Source: an uncultured Lysobacterales bacterium
Lineage (GTDB): Bacteria > Pseudomonadota > Gammaproteobacteria > Xanthomonadales > SZUA-36
Reading direction: 5' to 3'
Assembly (NCBI GenBank): GCA_937995275.1
Contig: CALKKN010000262.1
Location: 1-8,480, forward strand
DNA length: 8,480 nt
This document shows positions 7,204-8,480 of the stretch, in pieces. Within the stretch, counting starts at the first letter, position 1; every line of letters starts with the position of its first letter. The translations under genes and the position numbers were made by a program. Under the pieces are notes generated by a model. That model was not told where the DNA came from and did not search any database. It was given only the letters and a program-made list of their open reading frames with translations.

Positions 7204-8181
7204 ATGCATCCTGCATTCTCAGTGATTTTCCTAACCACGCTGCTCGGGGCCGGGCAGGGATTGTTCCTCGCCCTGTACACGGCTCAGGTGTACGCGGCAT
7301 TCGGGCTGTTGCCGGAGCAGGACCCGGTCCGGTTCCACGCCCTGGGCGCGGTGCTCGCGCTGGTGCTGCTGGGCCTCGGGCTGTTCAGTTCCTTCTTCCA
7401 CCTCGGCCGCCCCGAGCGCGCCTGGCGCTCGGCCGCCCGCTGGCGCACCTCGTGGCTGTCGCGGGAAATCCTGGTGCTGCCGGCGCTGATGGCCGCCATC
7501 GCGGCCTGGGCAGCGATCCACTACAGCGGTTTCGACCCGCTGCTGTTCACCTTCCGCGAGACTTACGCGGTCAGCCTGTCGCTGGCGGTCGGGGCAATCG
7601 GGACACTGCTGGCTTTCGCGCTCTACCTGTGCACCGGGATGATCTACGCCTGCATCAAGCAACTGCAGGAGTGGGCGACGCCGCTGACCGTGGTGAATTA
7701 CACGCTGTTCGGCCTCGCTTCCGGTTTTCTGCTGGCCGCCGCCTTCGCGGGTTGGAGCGGCACCGGCTTGGCCGATTTTTTCGGCGGTTGGGCGATTATC
7801 GCCACCGTGGTGGTCTTCTTCACGCGCGCGGCGAGCCTGGTTCGCAACGCCCGCCTCAAGCACAAATCGACGCTGCAGACGGCCATCGGCGTGCGGCACG
7901 CGCAGATCGTCCAGAAAGCACAGGGCGCGATGGGCGGCTCGTTCAACACCCGCGAATTTTTCCACGGCGCATCGAAGCGCAAGTACGCCTTCGTCAAGTG
8001 GGTGTTCCTCGTGCTGGTGTTCCCGCTACCGCTGCTGCTGGCCTCGGCCGGGCTGGGTTCGGGCCGTACCGGTTTGTGGCTGGCAGCCTTCCTGATCCAG
8101 TACCTCGGCCTGCTGGCGGAGCGCTGGTTTTTCTTCGCCCAGGCCAACCACCCGCAGAACCTCTACTACCAGACCGTCTGA
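7204..8181 (+). CDS. soeC: Sulfite dehydrogenase membrane anchor SoeC (DmsC-like)
   Basis: This 325-residue integral membrane protein anchors the complex and should transfer electrons to quinone. About eight membrane helices are predicted at residues 5-30, 46-66, 89-106, 122-145, 163-183, 191-208, 263-282 and 290-309. It resembles the DmsC anchor family rather than the NrfD type, with the conserved loop HLGRPERAW (66-74) and a nearby SRE (86-88). The start region MHPAFSVIFLTTLLGAGQGL is typical of the SoeC subgroup as I remember it. The basic stretch between helices 6 and 7 (about 211-262) fits a cytoplasmic loop contacting the other subunits. The ATG follows soeB by 21 bases. The nearest purine-rich site, AGAGGA at 7183-7188, is somewhat far from it. 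Confidence 0.85.
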   Translation: MHPAFSVIFLTTLLGAGQGLFLALYTAQVYAAFGLLPEQDPVRFHALGAVLALVLLGLGLFSSFFHLGRPERAWRSAARWRTSWLSREILVLPALMAAIAAWAAIHYSGFDPLLFTFRETYAVSLSLAVGAIGTLLAFALYLCTGMIYACIKQLQEWATPLTVVNYTLFGLASGFLLAAAFAGWSGTGLADFFGGWAIIATVVVFFTRAASLVRNARLKHKSTLQTAIGVRHAQIVQKAQGAMGGSFNTREFFHGASKRKYAFVKWVFLVLVFPLPLLLASAGLGSGRTGLWLAAFLIQYLGLLAERWFFFAQANHPQNLYYQTV

Positions 8182-8183
8182 CG

Positions 8184-8197
8184 CCCGCTATTGCGGG
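8184..8197. terminator. Weak hairpin between convergent stops
   Basis: CCCGC (8184-8188) pairs with GCGGG (8193-8197) around a TATT loop, and one extra G-T pair is possible. It lies between and over the stop of soeC and the stop of the minus-strand gene, a position where a shared terminator would be expected. The stem is short and no T-run follows on either strand, so terminator function is doubtful. Confidence 0.25.
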
Positions 8198-8480
8198 TCG
8201 TACCAGGATTTCAATGCCCGGCTCCTGAAGACCAGGCCGGACAGCGCCGTGAACAGGGCGACTGAGCCGAGGATGACCGCCAGGCGAATCCACGTTTCTT
8301 CCAACGCGATGCGCATGGAGGCGATTGAATAAAGCGTGTGTAGCCACTCCAGCGCGCCCAGCACCAGGAGAACCTGGAACAGGCGCGGAACCCAGGATTT
8401 ACGCAGGAACAGCAGCACCGGCACGGCGATGCACAGGCCGGCGGCCAGGGTCTGGCCGGGCCGGAAAAAATGGGCGGCCA
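8188..8480 (-). CDS. Uncharacterised membrane protein, N-terminus cut by window edge
   Basis: The gene reads leftward and converges on soeC, with six bases between the two stop codons. The frame is open to the right edge, where translation gives AAHFFRPGQTLAAGLCIAV before the residues that continue as PVLLFLRKSW. The GTG at 8424 is therefore probably internal, and the true start lies outside the window. The 97 visible residues contain three hydrophobic segments: about 11-26, 33-50 and 65-85 of the visible part. The amphipathic stretch SMRIALEETWIR lies between the last two. The HFFRPGQ stretch near the visible start resembles small uncharacterised membrane proteins of proteobacteria, but I cannot name a function. 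Because it is on the opposite strand it is not part of the sulfite dehydrogenase operon. Confidence 0.65.
   Translation of the reverse strand, partial: AAHFFRPGQTLAAGLCIAVPVLLFLRKSWVPRLFQVLLVLGALEWLHTLYSIASMRIALEETWIRLAVILGSVALFTALSGLVFRSRALKSWYDPQ

Noticed and set aside
6525..8228. Open frame of 567 codons on the plus strand across soeB and soeC
   Set aside because: It is an out-of-frame reading of two genes with clear families, and its product is Arg/Pro/Gly-rich low-complexity sequence.

Overview
The window is GC-rich, densely coding DNA of a kind typical of a gammaproteobacterium that oxidises reduced sulfur compounds (Chromatiales / Ectothiorhodospiraceae-like). This placement is inferred from gene content, because no taxonomic marker is present. 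The most informative locus is a three-gene operon at 3539-8181. It encodes a molybdopterin/[4Fe-4S] oxidoreductase without a Tat signal, a four-cluster ferredoxin-like subunit and an eight-helix DmsC-type membrane anchor. These match the cytoplasmic, membrane-bound sulfite dehydrogenase SoeABC described in purple sulfur bacteria.

Layout from left to right. Positions 1-639 hold the 3' part of a gene for a protein with degenerate HAF-like repeats; its reading frame appears broken by a one-base loss near 83-88. Positions 640-1048 are non-coding. They contain several predicted hairpins, the best being a perfect 12-bp stem with a TTCG loop. Two genes for uncharacterised membrane proteins follow (1049-1657 with about six helices, 1670-2035 with about four) and probably form a small operon. 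After a 228-base gap comes an MscS-type mechanosensitive channel gene (2264-3316) whose product has a charged, coiled-coil-like C-terminal tail. A 222-base spacer with a short AT-rich stretch, candidate -10 elements and inverted repeats leads into soeABC. The window ends in a convergent minus-strand gene for a membrane protein, cut by the right edge.

How the genes work together: SoeA carries the molybdenum cofactor and one [4Fe-4S] cluster and should oxidise sulfite to sulfate in the cytoplasm. SoeB passes the electrons through four [4Fe-4S] clusters, and SoeC delivers them to the quinone pool in the inner membrane. soeA and soeB overlap by four bases and soeC follows 21 bases later, so co-transcription and translational coupling are likely. 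Nothing links the left-hand genes to sulfur metabolism except proximity. I found no mobile elements, CRISPR arrays, tRNA or rRNA genes, and no convincing undescribed multi-gene system. The least explained parts are the structured non-coding region at 640-1048, the leader of soeA and the pair of unknown membrane proteins.
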